From positions 1 through 23,646 of IMG/VR virus record IMGVR_UViG_3300044996_000692: 23,646 nt of DNA. One strand, given 5' to 3'. Below, piece after piece: positions 1 through 6,822 of this stretch. The notes below the pieces were generated by a model. That model did no database searches, had not been told where the DNA came from, and was given only the letters and a program-made list of their open reading frames with translations. Numbering within the stretch: position 1 is the stretch's first letter; every line of letters starts with the position of its first letter. Origin of the DNA: a virus. Both the position numbers and the translations under genes were made by a program.

Positions 1-1
1 A

Positions 2-226
2 CACGAAAAGCACCGGTTCCCCTGTCAGTTCCTCCCCGCATTCATCATATCCACCGGCAGTCGTCATGCATTCGATGTGCTGACCCGGAGGGCCGGACTT
101 TTCGCGCTGCCGGGGCCGGAAGCGCTGCGGGCTGAGATCCAGCGGATAGATGAAGAGATCAAAAAGAAACAGTCAGAAAAACAAAAACGGCAGATATTTT
201 TGAAGGAGATTGAACATGGGAGCTGA
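2..226 (+). CDS. C-terminal part of an unrecognised protein (5' end outside window)
   Basis: The reading frame is open from base 2 and stops with TGA at 224-226. It gives about 74 residues that end in a highly charged, helix-forming tail rich in Glu, Lys and Gln (from about residue 44 of the visible part). The stop overlaps the ATG of the next gene at 216 by 11 bases, a typical spacing for translationally coupled phage genes, which supports this frame over the others. No domain is recognised. The gene belongs to the early operon that leads into the transposase. The start and true length cannot be known from this window. Confidence 0.55.
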   Translation, partial: HEKHRFPCQFLPAFIISTGSRHAFDVLTRRAGLFALPGPEALRAEIQRIDEEIKKKQSEKQKRQIFLKEIEHGS

Positions 227-413
227 TTATACCGGACAGGCCGAGGCAATCGAAGAGCTTCGGTCATTAAGCGATGAAGCAAAGAAGTTTCTCATGCATC
301 ATTTCAGGAACTCCCTGACCGTAGTTATCTGCGGCATAGAAACCAACCGGCTGCAGGACGCAAAGACCGCAGCGCATCACATGGTTGAAGACCTGACAAG
401 AATAGGCTGTTAA
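216..413 (+). CDS. Small helical protein of unknown function
   Basis: This 65-residue protein starts at ATG 216, six bases after the GAAGGAGA-type ribosome-binding site at about 202-209; a TTG at 210 is too close to that site. The sequence is predicted helical throughout. Residues 29-36 read HHFRNSLT, which looks like the phosphoacceptor H-box of HisKA histidine kinases (an H-E-L/F-R-N-P-L type motif), followed by a second helix with another HH pair. That resemblance is only a motif-level inference; there is no kinase domain next to it. The stop codon overlaps an ATG at 413 of the next frame. It could be a short dimerising helical hairpin. Function unknown. Confidence 0.6.
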   Translation: MGADYTGQAEAIEELRSLSDEAKKFLMHHFRNSLTVVICGIETNRLQDAKTAAHHMVEDLTRIGC

Positions 414-427
414 TGGGAGGTAGAAGG

Positions 428-727
428 GTGGCAGAAGAGATTAAAAGAGAAAAGAAGACTGATTTTGAGACCGAGACCCAGCAGAACCTTATCCGTATCG
501 TGGAATACCTGGCTGTGGACGTGCTCCGGCCTATCACGATGAAAGAGCTTCAGGACGCCCTCGGTCTGACCTACAACAAAACCCTCTGGACATTGCAGAA
601 CCTTAAGCTGGCCGGCTGGGCTGAGCAGATCGCCGACGGCTGGAGGCTCGGCCCCCGGCTGCCGAAGATTGCCATGGATGTACGGAAGGGGATTGCGGAT
701 ACGGTTAAACGATATGTCGGGGAATAA
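428..727 (+). CDS. Winged-helix DNA-binding protein (IclR-like HTH)
   Basis: The preferred start is GTG 428 because GGGAGGT at 415-421 lies seven bases upstream; an in-frame ATG at 413 overlaps the previous stop but has no ribosome-binding site. The 99-residue product has a winged-helix fold of the IclR type at about residues 20-75: a first helix around LIRIVEYLA, a helix-turn-helix with the segment MKELQDALGLTYNKTLWTLQ, and a wing ending in GWRLGPRL. In full IclR regulators this domain is followed by an effector domain, which is absent here. It therefore looks like a stand-alone DNA-binding protein in the phage early operon, possibly a Ner- or repressor-like regulator (inference). Confidence 0.75.
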   Translation: MAEEIKREKKTDFETETQQNLIRIVEYLAVDVLRPITMKELQDALGLTYNKTLWTLQNLKLAGWAEQIADGWRLGPRLPKIAMDVRKGIADTVKRYVGE

Positions 728-754
728 ATTATCAAAAAACAAGGGAGTGAACTA

Positions 755-961
755 ATGAAGAAAGGAACGCAACTTGTCGAATGGGACCCGGTAATTATAG
801 CTGAAGCATGGGTTGAGTGGTATTCTGCGCCCTATGGATTAAAAACATTTTCTCTCAGAAAATGGTGCAGCCTTTTAAAGATAAGCCCCCAGCATCTGCA
901 TAGGATACTCAAGGATTTTAATAATTTCAGACCCTATATGGAGGCCAAATATGGCAAATAA
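755..961 (+). CDS. Small putative HTH-like protein
   Basis: This 68-residue protein starts at ATG 755, after AAGGGAGTGA at 741-750. Its middle (about residues 29-55) has the spacing of a helix-turn-helix: a Leu-Arg-Lys-Trp helix, a short turn at KIS, and a recognition-like helix around PQHLHRILKDF. It overlaps the next gene by 11 bases (ATG at 951), so it is probably co-translated with the DUF3102-like gene. No family is recognised with confidence; the DNA-binding call is an inference from the helix pattern. Confidence 0.6.
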   Translation: MKKGTQLVEWDPVIIAEAWVEWYSAPYGLKTFSLRKWCSLLKISPQHLHRILKDFNNFRPYMEAKYGK

Positions 962-1781
962 AAAACAACAACCGGAGATGACGCCGGAACGGGAACAGGA
1001 AATCATTGCTCATATGGATGCAATGAAGATCATAGATGAGCATAACCTTGCGATCGAACCCTACACAGGGAACATGCCCTACGATAAGGCAAGGCTCATC
1101 GCAGAATGTCATTTTTTCCTCATTCATGAAGCTGCCTCAAAATACGAAATTGGGAAAAGGTTATTGATTTTAAAGGATAAAGAAGCTGTCCAAACGTTTG
1201 CACAGCTTCTGGAAGATGAATTCGGAGGCATGGGAAGAAGTGCTGCATACAACTATATGGCCTTCGCGAAAAAATGCACTGAACTCGCAAAGGTCAAGCA
1301 GTTTGGGGAAAAGAACTGGTCAAAGGTGCTTGTGCTGATGAATAGCTGCACAGACGAGCAGCTTAAGGAGATTGAGGATAAAGGAATAATGGGTAACGTG
1401 CTGGATGAGTTTGACGGAATGGGCGTGCGTGATTTCAAGCGTCTTTTGAAAAAGTATAAAGATGATTTTAACAAAACCCTTAAAGTTGAGACCCATGCCT
1501 TAAAGGTAGAGCTGGACGCTGCTATTAAAGAGCTTAAAGATACCCGCATGCTGCTGCCGAAAGAAGAAGACATTGAATGGCAACTCGAACAATTCAAACA
1601 CGTCCAAAAGCTGGCTGACAGCTTTGTCATTGCCTGCCGCAAATTTATTTTTGACAAGAGGATGAAGGCAGATGAAAACCGGCATATCGCGGGAGCGATA
1701 GACAAGGTAATCATTGAAACGCTTAAAGATATGAAAGCCCTTGCAAAAGACTGGCATCAATTAACGGAAGTGGATGAATAA
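951..1781 (+). CDS. DUF3102-like protein, 276 aa
   Basis: The segment at about residues 60-110 (EIGKRLLILKDK, then a Glu-rich stretch, then GRSAAYNYM) resembles the core of DUF3102, in which a GRxL-x-IK helix is followed by a helix-turn-helix that ends in a Ser-x-x-x-A-x-x-YM motif. DUF3102 proteins are found on phages and other mobile elements, and their biochemical role is not settled. The second half (residues 150-270) is almost wholly charged helix and probably coiled coil. The TAA stop abuts the transposase ATG at 1782 with no gap, so the two are expected to be co-translated. A role in early replication or control of transposition is a guess from position only. Confidence 0.65.
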   Translation: MANKKQQPEMTPEREQEIIAHMDAMKIIDEHNLAIEPYTGNMPYDKARLIAECHFFLIHEAASKYEIGKRLLILKDKEAVQTFAQLLEDEFGGMGRSAAYNYMAFAKKCTELAKVKQFGEKNWSKVLVLMNSCTDEQLKEIEDKGIMGNVLDEFDGMGVRDFKRLLKKYKDDFNKTLKVETHALKVELDAAIKELKDTRMLLPKEEDIEWQLEQFKHVQKLADSFVIACRKFIFDKRMKADENRHIAGAIDKVIIETLKDMKALAKDWHQLTEVDE

Positions 1782-3386
1782 ATGACGCTATCTCCGGCGC
1801 TGCTCGAACGCATAAGAATTGACATAGATACCGCCCCCTATAAGGCAAAAACATGCAGGGGCAAGGAATGGGCTGCGCTTATCGGCCTGTCTTATGCGCA
1901 CATGTGCAGGATGTTGTCTCCTGTGAGCGAGAAAAAACGGAAGACTGAATCCCTGAGGCCGGAGCTGAAGGACTGGACAAAAATAATATTTGCCATAAAA
2001 AAATCACCACCCGACGGCGGAGGAGAGATCAGCACAGACCAGGCTGTTGATATTGCCGTTAAATGGGGCAAGGTTTCTGCTGATGCGCTGCAAGTAAACC
2101 CCGGCACATTCAACCGCGTAGCGCGCGCCATGGGCCTGAATAAAAAACAACGCAGGGTCAGCCGCTTTCAGGCAGACAGACCTAACCGCCTTCATCATTT
2201 TGACGCTTCCAGTTCCAGGTTTCTTTATATAGCCAGGGCATCGGGCAATGATTATATTCTGAAAATCCACAAACCCGGAAGCGGTGACTATAAGAATAAG
2301 CCAATTCCATGCGACAGACTCAGACCGTGGTATTACGGCGTGGTAGACGACCATTCGGGACGTTTCCATGGTTCTATTTTTGCGGCTGAAGGTGAAAACG
2401 GCATCCATAGTTTAAAAACTCTCTGCGCTGCATGGTCTGAAATAGGCTTGCCCGAGGAATTGCTTGCAGACCAGGGCATGCTGAAAAAGAATCTGATATC
2501 TAAAGAGCTTGTCAACAGGCTCGGCGTGAAGCTGCCCGAATCCATGCCCTATGCCAAGGAAGCGCACGGCAAGATTGAACGTCCCTGGAGAACGATCTGG
2601 CAGAGATTTGAACGGACTTTTTATGTCGGCGAGTGGAAAAAGTTCGAGATATCACTTGCTGAATTTGAAACGCACTTTAGAAATTTCGTTGTCAATGATT
2701 ACAACTTACTACCCCACAGATTTGAAAAAGACATCACAAAATTGCAGGCATGGAACCGGATAAATCTCCATGGCGGCATTGTGAAAATCCCTGAGAATGC
2801 CCTGATGACGGCAGCAAAGCGCAAAGACCGCACGGTCGGCGCGGACGGTATATTTGAATATGAAGGCAAATCCTATGAAGTCAAAGGTCTCCATAGCGCA
2901 AAGGTAATTGTTTTTGAAGGAGTGTTTGATGATAGGTTCATTGTTCAGGACAAAGCAGACGGCAAAAAATATGAAGTCAAAAAATTCCTGCCACTCAATA
3001 TAGGTGAATTTAGAACGCATGCCGACACCCCGCACCAGAGACTAATAAAAGAATCAGCGGCAATGCTAACAAGCAAAGGCCCAATGCTTTACTCAGATAA
3101 AGAGAAATCACACCTGCACCCCTCACGGGAGGGGGCTGAGAAGGTTATCGAGATGCCGATCAAGACTAAAGAGATACGGCAGATCGATGACCCGTTTGAC
3201 ATTGATTCATATCCATCCATGCAGGAAGCAATGCGCGAGTTTTGCGCAATCGTCGGAACTTTTATACCGCAGGACCAGAGGGAGGTGATAGCAGAGCAGA
3301 TCGAGGCCAGCGGCCTCAGCAAGACGTTTGTTGAAAACTTCGCCCTTGAGGTGAGGGCGCAGCTATCCAGAAGGGCAGCAATGTAA
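1782..3386 (+). CDS. Mu-type DDE transposase (MuA-like)
   Basis: This 534-residue protein carries an RNase-H-fold integrase core. The catalytic acidic residues are most likely D141 (in HHFDAS), D230 (in LLADQG) and E265 (in HGKIERPWR), giving a DD35E spacing. This is tighter than in phage Mu A (D269, D336, E392) and closer to retroviral integrases and IS families. The N-terminal 120 residues should bind DNA, with HTH-like segments around GKEWAALIGLSYAHMCRM and near residues 84-118. A small beta-barrel follows the core at about residues 345-400, as in the Mu transposase C-terminal domain. The tail (430-534) is variable and helical, and in Mu contacts MuB and ClpX. The MuB-like ATPase follows. 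The protein would catalyse strand transfer during replicative transposition. Confidence 0.93.
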   Translation: MTLSPALLERIRIDIDTAPYKAKTCRGKEWAALIGLSYAHMCRMLSPVSEKKRKTESLRPELKDWTKIIFAIKKSPPDGGGEISTDQAVDIAVKWGKVSADALQVNPGTFNRVARAMGLNKKQRRVSRFQADRPNRLHHFDASSSRFLYIARASGNDYILKIHKPGSGDYKNKPIPCDRLRPWYYGVVDDHSGRFHGSIFAAEGENGIHSLKTLCAAWSEIGLPEELLADQGMLKKNLISKELVNRLGVKLPESMPYAKEAHGKIERPWRTIWQRFERTFYVGEWKKFEISLAEFETHFRNFVVNDYNLLPHRFEKDITKLQAWNRINLHGGIVKIPENALMTAAKRKDRTVGADGIFEYEGKSYEVKGLHSAKVIVFEGVFDDRFIVQDKADGKKYEVKKFLPLNIGEFRTHADTPHQRLIKESAAMLTSKGPMLYSDKEKSHLHPSREGAEKVIEMPIKTKEIRQIDDPFDIDSYPSMQEAMREFCAIVGTFIPQDQREVIAEQIEASGLSKTFVENFALEVRAQLSRRAAM

Positions 3387-3417
3387 CTCCACTTCAGAAG
3401 TCATAACCCCACCTTAA

Positions 3418-3439
3418 CCTCCCCTTGCTTAAGGGGAGG
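3418..3439. repeat. Short family A-like hairpin between transposase and ATPase genes
   Basis: CCTCCCCTT (3418-3426) and AAGGGGAGG (3431-3439) form a perfect 9-bp stem around a GCTT loop. It is a shortened relative of the family A hairpins found at many other gene junctions here. It falls in the 83-base gap before the GTG start of the ATPase gene, and its AGGGGAGG arm could also act as a weak ribosome-binding site. Confidence 0.8.
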
Positions 3440-3469
3440 ATGGGAGGAGTTAAAGAGGAGGTGAAACAG

Positions 3470-4867
3470 GTGGGCAATTATAAGAAGATATATCAAAAGC
3501 CTTACAACCCGTGCATCGTGCGCGACCTGCTTGCAGAGTGCGATATCGCGCAGCATGAGATCGCGGACGCCGTTGGTGTCAACAGAGAAACCCTCCGCCT
3601 TGCCGTAAACCGCGGCTACATTCCCGGATACAAAAAAGACCTCCGCAAAAAGGTCGAAGCATTCATCCTATTGCACCTTGCGGCAGTGGCCTGGCTTCGT
3701 AAAAACAGGCTTGGGCCGGCAGACCTCTGGAAGCGCACAGGGAACCGCAGTAAGGTTTATTTATCAGGCCACGGAGAGCGACTATACCGGTCGCGGAGAA
3801 ACAATCTCGCGGCAAAGCCGCGGGAGACACAGGCACTAATAATAGTAAAAAAACAGAAAGAAAGGAGAAAGGCATTTATGGAAAACGGTTTTGCGACACT
3901 GGCCGCGTTCGGCTACAGGAAAGACCCGTTTGAGCCGGTCCGCATACGCACCGGAGATGGAGATATATTAAGAAGAATATTTCAGATGGCCGTCATGAGC
4001 AACGCCATCTTTTCCGTGGTGGCTCCATGGGGCGCAGGCAAGACAACCGCCATTGAGATGGCCTCGGCAGAGATAGACGCTCATATAATCCGTGTCATCA
4101 CCGCGGATAAAGAGAGGGTCAAGGTGCACGACATCGAGCGCACGCTTATCAAACAGCTCCTCCCGGCAGAATCCATTGTCCGCGACCGTGACGCGCGGGC
4201 GCACCAGCTAAGGAGAATCGTCGGCGAGGCAGCAAAAGAAAAGCCCGTAATCCTGCTGATCGAAGAGGCCCACTGCCTGCACAACTCAACCCTCCGGGCG
4301 CTCAAGCGGATCCGCGAGTATGAGTGGCTCGGCAAGCGGCCCCTGCTCAGCATGATCCTCATTGGCCAATACGACAAGCTCCGCTCCGGCAACCTTGAGG
4401 AGCTGCGCCTCGGCACCCGGTCAGACACCTACCGGCTGAAAGGTCTGGCGCCGTCAGAGTCCGCGAGATATATCAACGAAACCGTGGGAGAGCACTTTGA
4501 GGAGGAGGCAATCAAGGCCATTTCCGAGCTGCCTGTGGCACGGAACTTCCTTGAGCTTCAGGAGGCCCTCATCACCCTTATGAGTTCGGCCATCGCCAAT
4601 GGATCAAAGACCATCTCAATATTTGACGTGTTCTCAGTCTACGGCGGCGGCGTTAAGCAGCTGATGGAAAAATACGACATCGCCGCGGGCACGATCTGCG
4701 ATGCAACCGGGCTGGACAAGACCACGGTATCCCTGCTTGTGAACAACAAGCCGCATACCCTCTCCGGAGACACCGAGCGCACCGCGCGCGAGGCCATCAA
4801 CGCAGCCCTGAAAAATCTTATCCGGAATCCCGGAGGAAAGCGGCTGAAAGCGGTCAGCAATGAATAA
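3470..4867 (+). CDS. MuB-like AAA+ ATPase with N-terminal HTH extension
   Basis: GTG 3470 is preferred because AGGAGGTGA lies six bases upstream; the product is 465 residues. Residues about 20-65 form a helix-turn-helix (IADAVGVNRETLRLAVNRG). A basic, low-complexity linker follows. An AAA domain then begins near FGYRKDPFEP, with Walker A APWGAGKTT (about 185-193), Walker B VILLIEEAH (about 260-268), a sensor segment ILIGQ and an arginine-rich C-terminal lid. A second HTH is at about 400-440 (IAAGTICDATGLDKTTVSLL). MuB binds DNA as an ATP-dependent filament and delivers target DNA to the transposase. Usual MuB proteins are near 310 residues, and the segment from an internal ATG at 3878, with AAAGGAG ten bases upstream, would be 329 residues. 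The gene may therefore be a fusion or have two starts. Confidence 0.9.
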   Translation: MGNYKKIYQKPYNPCIVRDLLAECDIAQHEIADAVGVNRETLRLAVNRGYIPGYKKDLRKKVEAFILLHLAAVAWLRKNRLGPADLWKRTGNRSKVYLSGHGERLYRSRRNNLAAKPRETQALIIVKKQKERRKAFMENGFATLAAFGYRKDPFEPVRIRTGDGDILRRIFQMAVMSNAIFSVVAPWGAGKTTAIEMASAEIDAHIIRVITADKERVKVHDIERTLIKQLLPAESIVRDRDARAHQLRRIVGEAAKEKPVILLIEEAHCLHNSTLRALKRIREYEWLGKRPLLSMILIGQYDKLRSGNLEELRLGTRSDTYRLKGLAPSESARYINETVGEHFEEEAIKAISELPVARNFLELQEALITLMSSAIANGSKTISIFDVFSVYGGGVKQLMEKYDIAAGTICDATGLDKTTVSLLVNNKPHTLSGDTERTAREAINAALKNLIRNPGGKRLKAVSNE

Positions 4868-4869
4868 GG

Positions 4870-4941
4870 CAATGCAGAATGAAAAATGCAGAATGCAGAA
4901 TCAGGAAAATTCTTCATTCTCAATTCTTAATTCTGCATTTA
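4870..4941. repeat. Family B palindromic repeat (copy 1)
   Basis: The left arm has repeats of AATGCAGAAT; the right arm has ATTCTTCATTCT and ends in ATTCTGCATTT, so the two arms pair as a long imperfect hairpin. The element fills the whole gap between the ATPase stop and the ribosome-binding site of the next gene. Confidence 0.9.
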
Positions 4942-4961
4942 AAGGTTAAAGGAGATTGGAA

Positions 4962-5264
4962 ATGGAAACAAAGCAGTATATCTGCAACAAGTGTCTGGGT
5001 GTCATTAACAGCAGCGGATATACAGTTATTACAGACTGCCACGCGACCGGAGAATTTCTCAATATCGCCATTATCGGAGGCATATTGCAGAAACCCGAAA
5101 TGCGCCCGCAGACAGTCCATGGCGTCATGCACTACTGCGGCAAGCACTGCCTGATGCTCGCGCTGAACACAATGGTGGATTCAATAAAAACAGGGAGAAG
5201 TACTGCTGAAACGGCAGCTGCTCAACCTCCCCTATCCCATCCCTGTGAAGGAGGGGGAATCTGA
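4962..5264 (+). CDS. Small Cys/His-rich, probably zinc-binding protein
   Basis: ATG 4962 follows AAAGGAGA at 4948-4955. The 100-residue product has CNKC near the N-terminus, a single Cys-His at CHATG, and YCGKHC near residue 64, a pattern expected to bind zinc. It is not the Mu Com protein, which is shorter and has a different Cys spacing. The last ~16 residues (from about AAAQPPLSHP onward) are encoded by a family A repeat at 5226-5264, which also supplies the stop codon, so the original C-terminus was probably replaced by repeat insertion. Function unknown. Confidence 0.65.
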   Translation: METKQYICNKCLGVINSSGYTVITDCHATGEFLNIAIIGGILQKPEMRPQTVHGVMHYCGKHCLMLALNTMVDSIKTGRSTAETAAAQPPLSHPCEGGGI

Positions 5265-5308
5265 CCACCCCTATCCCCTCCTTGCCAAGGAGGGGAAAAG
5301 GGGAGGTT
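5226..5308. repeat. Two tandem family A hairpin repeats
   Basis: A degenerate copy (5226-5264, with CCTCCCCTATCCCATCC and GAAGGAGGGGG arms) is followed by a good copy (5265-5308, with CCCCTATCCCCTCCTTG and CAAGGAGGGGAAAAGGGG arms). The first copy encodes the end of the upstream gene. The second ends in GGGGAGGT, which resembles a Shine-Dalgarno sequence. Confidence 0.9.
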
Positions 5309-5309
5309 A

Positions 5310-5374
5310 AAGGATAACGAAAAGGGTAACACGCGGAGCGAAGCGGAGTCGTCGTTGACCCGCTTGTTATCCTT
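5310..5374. repeat. Inverted repeat element with GCGGAGCGAAGCGGAG core (family E)
   Basis: AAGGATAAC (5310-5318) pairs with GTTATCCTT (5366-5374). Nested inside, GGGTAAC (5324-5330) pairs with GTTGACCC (5354-5361) with one bulge. The centre holds CGGAGCGAAGCGGAGTCG. It directly abuts the family A copy on its left and the ribosome-binding site of the next gene on its right. Only one copy is seen in the window. Confidence 0.75.
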
Positions 5375-5388
5375 CCAAGGAGGTATTT

Positions 5389-5688
5389 GTGAAAATTATT
5401 TATAGACCACGGCAGATGGGAAAGACCACGGAAATTATCAAGATTGCGGCGGAGAACTATTCGTATATCGTATGCCTCTCTCACAGGGAATGCGCCCGTG
5501 TAGCCAAATATGCTGAAGAGTTGGGCCTGAAAATTCCCTTTCCCATGACGATGGATGAGTTTATGAACGGCAGATTTTACAGGCCTGGAATCAAGGGAGG
5601 TTTTGTAATAGATAATGCAGAGGCTATTATTCAGAGGTTGGCAAAGGGCGTGACAGTAAGGGCGATGAGCGTGAATGAGGAAGGATAA
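5389..5688 (+). CDS. Mini P-loop protein, 99 aa
   Basis: GTG 5389 follows a strong AAGGAGGT ribosome-binding site at about 5377-5384. Residues 6-13 read RPRQMGKTT-like, a Walker A motif; FVIDNAEAII near residue 72 could serve as Walker B, with the acid in the IDN position. At 99 residues it is about half the size of a normal P-loop domain. Small phage proteins with this layout are known to me only as uncharacterised AAA-like proteins. It could bind a nucleotide or be a decoy partner for another ATPase (inference). It is followed after two bases by a membrane protein gene. Confidence 0.7.
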   Translation: MKIIYRPRQMGKTTEIIKIAAENYSYIVCLSHRECARVAKYAEELGLKIPFPMTMDEFMNGRFYRPGIKGGFVIDNAEAIIQRLAKGVTVRAMSVNEEG

Positions 5689-5690
5689 CC

Positions 5691-5828
5691 ATGAATATTC
5701 TAACAAAAATCGTAATTGTAGCCACGGTAGTTTACCTGCTGCTTCAGGTTGGCAGGTTCTGGGGGCATCAGGAAATGAAGGTGCAGGCGGCATATGACAA
5801 GGAATACAAATGCTTGCAGGCATACTGA
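5691..5828 (+). CDS. One-helix membrane protein, 45 aa
   Basis: ATG 5691 follows GAGGAAGGA. The 45-residue product has one hydrophobic helix at about residues 4-21 (TKIVIVATVVYLLLQV) followed by a charged, Lys-rich tail ending in CLQAY. It starts two bases after the stop of the mini P-loop gene, so the two are probably co-translated. Function unknown. Confidence 0.6.
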   Translation: MNILTKIVIVATVVYLLLQVGRFWGHQEMKVQAAYDKEYKCLQAY

Positions 5829-5840
5829 CCGGCTTGCTGC

Positions 5841-5889
5841 CCACCACCCCTATCCCCTCCTTGCCAAGGAGGGGAAAAAGGGGAGGTTA
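5841..5889. repeat. Family A hairpin repeat
   Basis: CCACCCCTATCCCCTCCTTG pairs with CAAGGAGGGGAAAAAGGGG across a CC loop-edge. It sits between the membrane protein gene and the next small gene and covers most of that gap. Confidence 0.92.
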
Positions 5890-5922
5890 AGTGTAGGCAG
5901 GGATTCGGGAGGAGAGAAATAA

Positions 5923-6087
5923 ATGAGCGACATATTGAATGAAGAAATGAGAATGATGATGGACAAATACGGCAAGCTGGAGGTATTGAGGGCAATGCTC
6001 TTTATCCTCCGGCGGGAAGAGCTTTCAAACACGATGGAAAAAGTATTGAAGGAGGCAGAAAAGAATGGTGACTCTCACAGAAATTGA
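5923..6087 (+). CDS. Small helical protein, 54 aa
   Basis: ATG 5923 follows GGAGGAGAG at about 5908-5917. The product is methionine- and glutamate-rich and predicted wholly helical (EEMRMMMDKYGKLEVL, then LFILRREEL). It overlaps the Gam-like gene by 23 bases, and its own 3' end carries the AAGGAGG ribosome-binding site (6049-6055) for that gene. No family recognised. Confidence 0.6.
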   Translation: MSDILNEEMRMMMDKYGKLEVLRAMLFILRREELSNTMEKVLKEAEKNGDSHRN

Positions 6088-6592
6088 CGGACTCGCGCGG
6101 GATTTCGCGGTGTCAAGAAAAACCCTACAGGACAGAATGCAGGAGCTCGAAGACGAGCTGTCGCAGGTAAAGAAGCGCCACCTCGGCGGCATCAGAAAGG
6201 CCGTAACCATAGCGGCAACCTATCAGTCAAGGCTCCGCGCCGCGATAGAAGACAGCCCGGAGCTGTTTGTAAAACCCCGCAGCCTTGTACTCTACGGCAT
6301 CAAAGTCGGGTTTCAGAAGGGCAAGGGAGAGCTGAAATGGGAAGACACGGAGCAGGTGGTAAAGCTTATCCACAAACACTTCCCGGAGCAGGCCGAGACG
6401 CTTATCAAACTCACGGAAACACCGGTAAAGACAGCCCTCGCCCAGCTCAGCGTTCAGGACCTGAAAAGGATCGGCGTTGCCGTAACTGAAACCGGGGATC
6501 AAATACTGCTAAAGCCGACGGACTCGGATGTTGATAAATTAGTTGATGCGCTGCTGAGAGATGAGCTGCAGGAAGCAAGGGATGCGGCGTGA
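6065..6592 (+). CDS. gam: Probable Gam-like host-nuclease inhibitor
   Basis: This 175-residue protein is the same length as Mu Gam (174). It starts with a coiled-coil region (residues 15-45), then a basic region with SLVLYGIKVGFQKGKGELKW, which matches the Gam pattern of a T/S-x-x-L-x-x-G-x-V-x-W/F strand. Near the end, an EA-like helix and GVAVTETGDQILLKP match the G-I-x-V-x-x-x-x-x-F-x-I-x-P tail of the family. Mu Gam binds the ends of double-stranded DNA and protects them from RecBCD. Its place just after the transposition genes is the expected one. The match is by pattern only, so another DNA-binding role is possible. Confidence 0.6.
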   Translation: MVTLTEIDGLARDFAVSRKTLQDRMQELEDELSQVKKRHLGGIRKAVTIAATYQSRLRAAIEDSPELFVKPRSLVLYGIKVGFQKGKGELKWEDTEQVVKLIHKHFPEQAETLIKLTETPVKTALAQLSVQDLKRIGVAVTETGDQILLKPTDSDVDKLVDALLRDELQEARDAA

Positions 6593-6603
6593 AGCATAAT
6601 TAC

Positions 6604-6648
6604 TTGACAGCCTTAATGGTTTTAACTTATCCTGATGATGTTAAAACC
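6604..6648 (+). promoter_or_regulatory. Candidate promoter overlapped by a palindromic operator
   Basis: TTGACA at 6604-6609 is a perfect -35 box; TATCCT at 6628-6633 is a 4/6 -10 box after 18 bp. A perfect inverted repeat, GGTTTTAAC (6618-6626) and GTTAAAACC (6640-6648) separated by 13 bp, embraces the -10 box, as expected for a repressor operator. Further out, GACAGCCTT (6606-6614) pairs with AAGGGCTGTC (6651-6660) with one bulge, so the same DNA could form an extended hairpin. Confidence 0.45.
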
Positions 6649-6786
6649 AGAAGGGCTGTCTCCGGCCTCCGCAGAGATGCGGGAAGGAGGTTTTTATTTT
6701 CAGGGCATTTATGCGCGCCCGAGTGTCTTCATGTCGCGAGGCATGGAGGGGTTCTTCTGGACCTTAACAGCACTCGGGTTTTTTTA
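6640..6786 (+). ncRNA. Candidate structured leader or small RNA in a 230-base gene gap
   Basis: If the promoter at 6604-6633 is used, the transcript would start near 6640. It would contain a first hairpin followed by T5AT4 (CCTCC at 6666-6670 with GGAGG at 6686-6690, inner CCGCA/TGCGG) and end at the terminator at 6718-6785. The frame is open through this region but has no credible start, and the strong structure argues for an RNA role. This is an inference; no known RNA family is recognised. Confidence 0.3.
6718..6785 (+). terminator. Rho-independent terminator-like hairpin
   Basis: CCCGAGTG (6718-6725) pairs perfectly with CACTCGGG (6771-6778), followed at once by seven T (6779-6785). The 45-base loop holds its own small stem, TTCATG (6728-6733) with CATGGA (6742-6747). 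It lies upstream of the gene at 6823 and could end a short upstream transcript or attenuate readthrough. Confidence 0.6.
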
Positions 6787-6822
6787 TTGCCCGTAAATGT
6801 TAAAACCAGAAGGGGGTGCCAC

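Larger units (their letters stand above)
6638..6814. repeat. 18-bp direct repeat pair ATGTTAAAACCAGAAGGG
   Basis: Identical 18-base copies lie at 6638-6655 and 6797-6814, 159 bases apart. Each is preceded by a GGTTTT-rich stretch, so the similarity extends upstream with gaps. The second copy ends in AGAAGGGGGT, which serves as the ribosome-binding site for ATG 6823. A related 17-base stretch (14 matches) occurs at 10604-10620 at the start of the gp27 gene. Confidence 0.75.

Noticed and set aside
3109-3146. Possible repeat fragment in the transposase tail (CCCCTCACGGGAGGGGGC)
   Set aside because: It has a short GC palindrome but does not match families A to E closely enough to call.
5125-5847. 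Long open frame on the minus strand
   Set aside because: It lies antisense to the zinc-binding, mini P-loop and membrane protein genes and crosses repeats; the + strand genes have good ribosome-binding sites and coupling.
6589-6822. N-terminal extension of the gene at 6823 back to GTG 6589
   Set aside because: The extra reading frame crosses a promoter-like site, an operator palindrome and two terminator-like hairpins, has no ribosome-binding site, and reads as random sequence.
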